Assembly (NCBI GenBank): GCA_938041705.1 | Contig: CALISP010000058.1 | Location: 1-7,696, forward strand | DNA length: 7,696 nucleotides | Direction of reading: 5' to 3' | DNA from: an uncultured Cocleimonas sp. | GTDB lineage: Bacteria > Pseudomonadota > Gammaproteobacteria > Thiotrichales > Thiotrichaceae | Shown here: piece after piece, positions 6,312 to 7,696 of the stretch | How positions within the stretch are numbered: the first letter of the stretch is position 1 | Layout of the letters: every line of letters starts with the position of its first letter | Notes under the pieces: model-generated | What the model saw: the letters and a program-made list of their open reading frames with translations, nothing else | What the model was told of the DNA's origin: nothing | Databases searched by the model: none | Translations under genes and position numbers: made by a program

Positions 6312-7637
6312 TTATTTACAATTATCTAATATTTCTGATATTACCAGAAAAGAGCCAAAGGCAACTACTCTATCTTCACCTTTAGTAATGTTTTTCAAAG
6401 TTTCGCAGGCGTCTTTAAAGCTAGCATAGCTTATGACTTTAGTTAGTATGTTTTGTTTCATATTTTGTTCACTACGTTGGTCAAAATATTGTTCCAACTC
6501 ACTTAAAGTTAATCCTCTAGAGCCTTTAGTGGCAACGATATGCCATTCATCAATTACATTACCCATGATGTTAATTACTTCAGTAATATCTTTATCACGT
6601 AACATTGAAAATAAAGCATAAGTCTTGCCAGTTACTGGGTTTTGTTTTATATATTTAGCTAATTGTTTAGCTGCATGAGGATTATGAGCAACGTCAATCA
6701 ACCATTCTGGTTTTGTCTGTAAGACCTGCAATCGGCCTATAACTTGAGCGCTCTTTAGGCCACTATTAATAGCATCTTGTGATACAGGCAATATTGATTT
6801 GATCGCAAATAAACCAGCAATAGCGGTAGCTGCATTATTTAATTGAAACTCACCTGGCATAAAAGGTAACTCAAAAGTTAGAGATATCTCTTCTGAATTC
6901 CATTGCCATTGATTGCTTGAAGTATTATCAGCACTACTATATGGAGGATTGAATGAAAAGTCGGTGTTTATTTGTTGTAGTTCAGCGCCGATTCGATCTG
7001 CTTCAGATTCTATAGTTTTAGGTGGATTATTATCACCACAGATTGCTGGAGTCTCATTTCTCATAATGCCAGACTTTTCAATTGCAATAATGCCCCTATC
7101 ATCACCAAGCCAATCAATATGGTCCACGCCAATACTAGTAATAATTGCTAGAGAAGTATTCCACAAATTAGCCGCATCTAAACGACCTCCTAATCCAACT
7201 TCTAGAACTGCTACATCAACATTCTGTTGTTGATAAATAAACATTGCAGCTAAGGTAGAAAACTCAAAATAGGTTAGACTGATCGTGTCACCGTTATCAT
7301 CAGTGATTGCACATCTAGCATCGTCAATTGCTTTAAATGCTTGAATGATGCTTTCATCATCGACTTGCTTACCATTCAATACTATACGTTCATTGTATTT
7401 TATTAAATGAGGTGAAGTGTAGGCACCTGTTTTATAGCCTTCTGCTCGTAAGATAGAATCTAAGAAAGCGACCGTTGAGCCTTTTCCATTAGTACCTGCC
7501 ACGGTAATAATTGGAAAGCTAGGAGAGAGTAAGTCGAGTTTTTTGGCAACTTTACCTATTCTTTCAAGGCCTAAGTCTATTTCAGAAAGGTGTAATGATT
7601 CTTGCCAGAGTAGCCAATCATCTAGAGTTTTCTTCAT
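6312..7637 (-). CDS. folC: Bifunctional dihydrofolate synthase / folylpolyglutamate synthase
   Basis: FolC ligates L-glutamate to dihydropteroate to make dihydrofolate, then extends tetrahydrofolates with glutamates, using ATP in the cytoplasm. The protein is 441 residues (E. coli about 422). The Mur-ligase-like ATP site is GTNGKGS at 49-54 region, followed by TSPHLIKYNERI (about 74-85). TYFEFSTLAA (about 122-131) and EVGLGGRLDA (146-155) are family motifs. VDHIDWLG leads to EKSGIMR, in which Lys188 corresponds to the carbamylated lysine of E. coli FolC. The C-terminal domain has GRLQVL (301-306) and DVAHNPHAA (315-323), the usual glutamate-ligase linker and strand motifs. Close match to the proteobacterial enzyme suggests both activities, but substrate range cannot be proved by eye. 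It is the first operon gene seen. The E. coli upstream neighbour accD would lie beyond the window. The ribosome site is weak. Confidence 0.96.
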   Translation of the reverse strand: MKKTLDDWLLWQESLHLSEIDLGLERIGKVAKKLDLLSPSFPIITVAGTNGKGSTVAFLDSILRAEGYKTGAYTSPHLIKYNERIVLNGKQVDDESIIQAFKAIDDARCAITDDNGDTISLTYFEFSTLAAMFIYQQQNVDVAVLEVGLGGRLDAANLWNTSLAIITSIGVDHIDWLGDDRGIIAIEKSGIMRNETPAICGDNNPPKTIESEADRIGAELQQINTDFSFNPPYSSADNTSSNQWQWNSEEISLTFELPFMPGEFQLNNAATAIAGLFAIKSILPVSQDAINSGLKSAQVIGRLQVLQTKPEWLIDVAHNPHAAKQLAKYIKQNPVTGKTYALFSMLRDKDITEVINIMGNVIDEWHIVATKGSRGLTLSELEQYFDQRSEQNMKQNILTKVISYASFKDACETLKNITKGEDRVVAFGSFLVISEILDNCK

Positions 7638-7696
7638 GTAAATAACACTTTCGTTATATTAAGAAGATTTAGTATTAATACCAAAAACACATCAAA
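7638..7696 (-). promoter_or_regulatory. Region upstream of folC with a possible -10 and a palindrome
   Basis: Only 59 bases upstream of folC are available. On the minus strand TATAAC (7658-7653) is a 5/6 match to a -10 box, 15 bases before the ATG, but no good -35 sits at the right spacing. TTGATG (7695-7690) is too far from it. The perfect 10-base palindrome GTATTAATAC spans 7672-7681. It might be an operator or chance. The rest of the promoter region, or an upstream operon gene, is outside the window. Confidence 0.2.

Noticed and set aside
6913..7233. 106-codon open frame on the + strand inside folC
   Set aside because: It is antisense to a strongly supported folC, has no recognisable domain and no ribosome site, and is composed as expected of a reverse-frame shadow.
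1..7696. A hidden defence system, mobile element or new gene cluster
   Set aside because: Every gene over about 60 codons that is not a shadow belongs to a known core family in a conserved order. Gaps are all 102 bp or shorter and hold no array, repeat family or structured RNA that I can recognise.

Overview
The window is an ordinary AT-rich chromosomal segment (roughly 38% G+C by eye) from a gammaproteobacterium. Three things point there. The uvrC-pgsA pair and the folC-dedD-cvpA-purF cluster are both classic gammaproteobacterial gene orders. The proteins also resemble their Escherichia coli counterparts motif for motif. I cannot name the genus. No mobile element, phage gene, CRISPR array, tRNA or rRNA was seen.

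Left part (1-2466, + strand): the 3' 93% or so of uvrC (nucleotide excision repair nuclease, cut by the window edge) is followed after 102 bp by pgsA (phosphatidylglycerophosphate synthase, phospholipid synthesis). The gap between them holds a small inverted repeat and a TATAAT box. A 68-bp convergent spacer (2467-2534) separates this pair from the right part.

Right part (2535-7637, - strand; transcription runs right to left): folC (folate/folylpolyglutamate synthesis), a dedD-type SPOR protein (septal peptidoglycan binding), cvpA (inner-membrane protein), purF (first committed step of purine synthesis) and, last, a YkuD-fold L,D-transpeptidase. Gaps are 17, 49 and 88 bp and then a 1-base TGATG overlap, so this looks like one operon. 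FolC and PurF connect because folate cofactors supply one-carbon units to purine synthesis. DedD and the L,D-transpeptidase both concern peptidoglycan.

I found no new system. The points most worth a second look are the signal-peptide-less L,D-transpeptidase translationally coupled to purF, an acidic Ser/Glu-rich insertion in UvrC, and the long repetitive linker of the SPOR protein.
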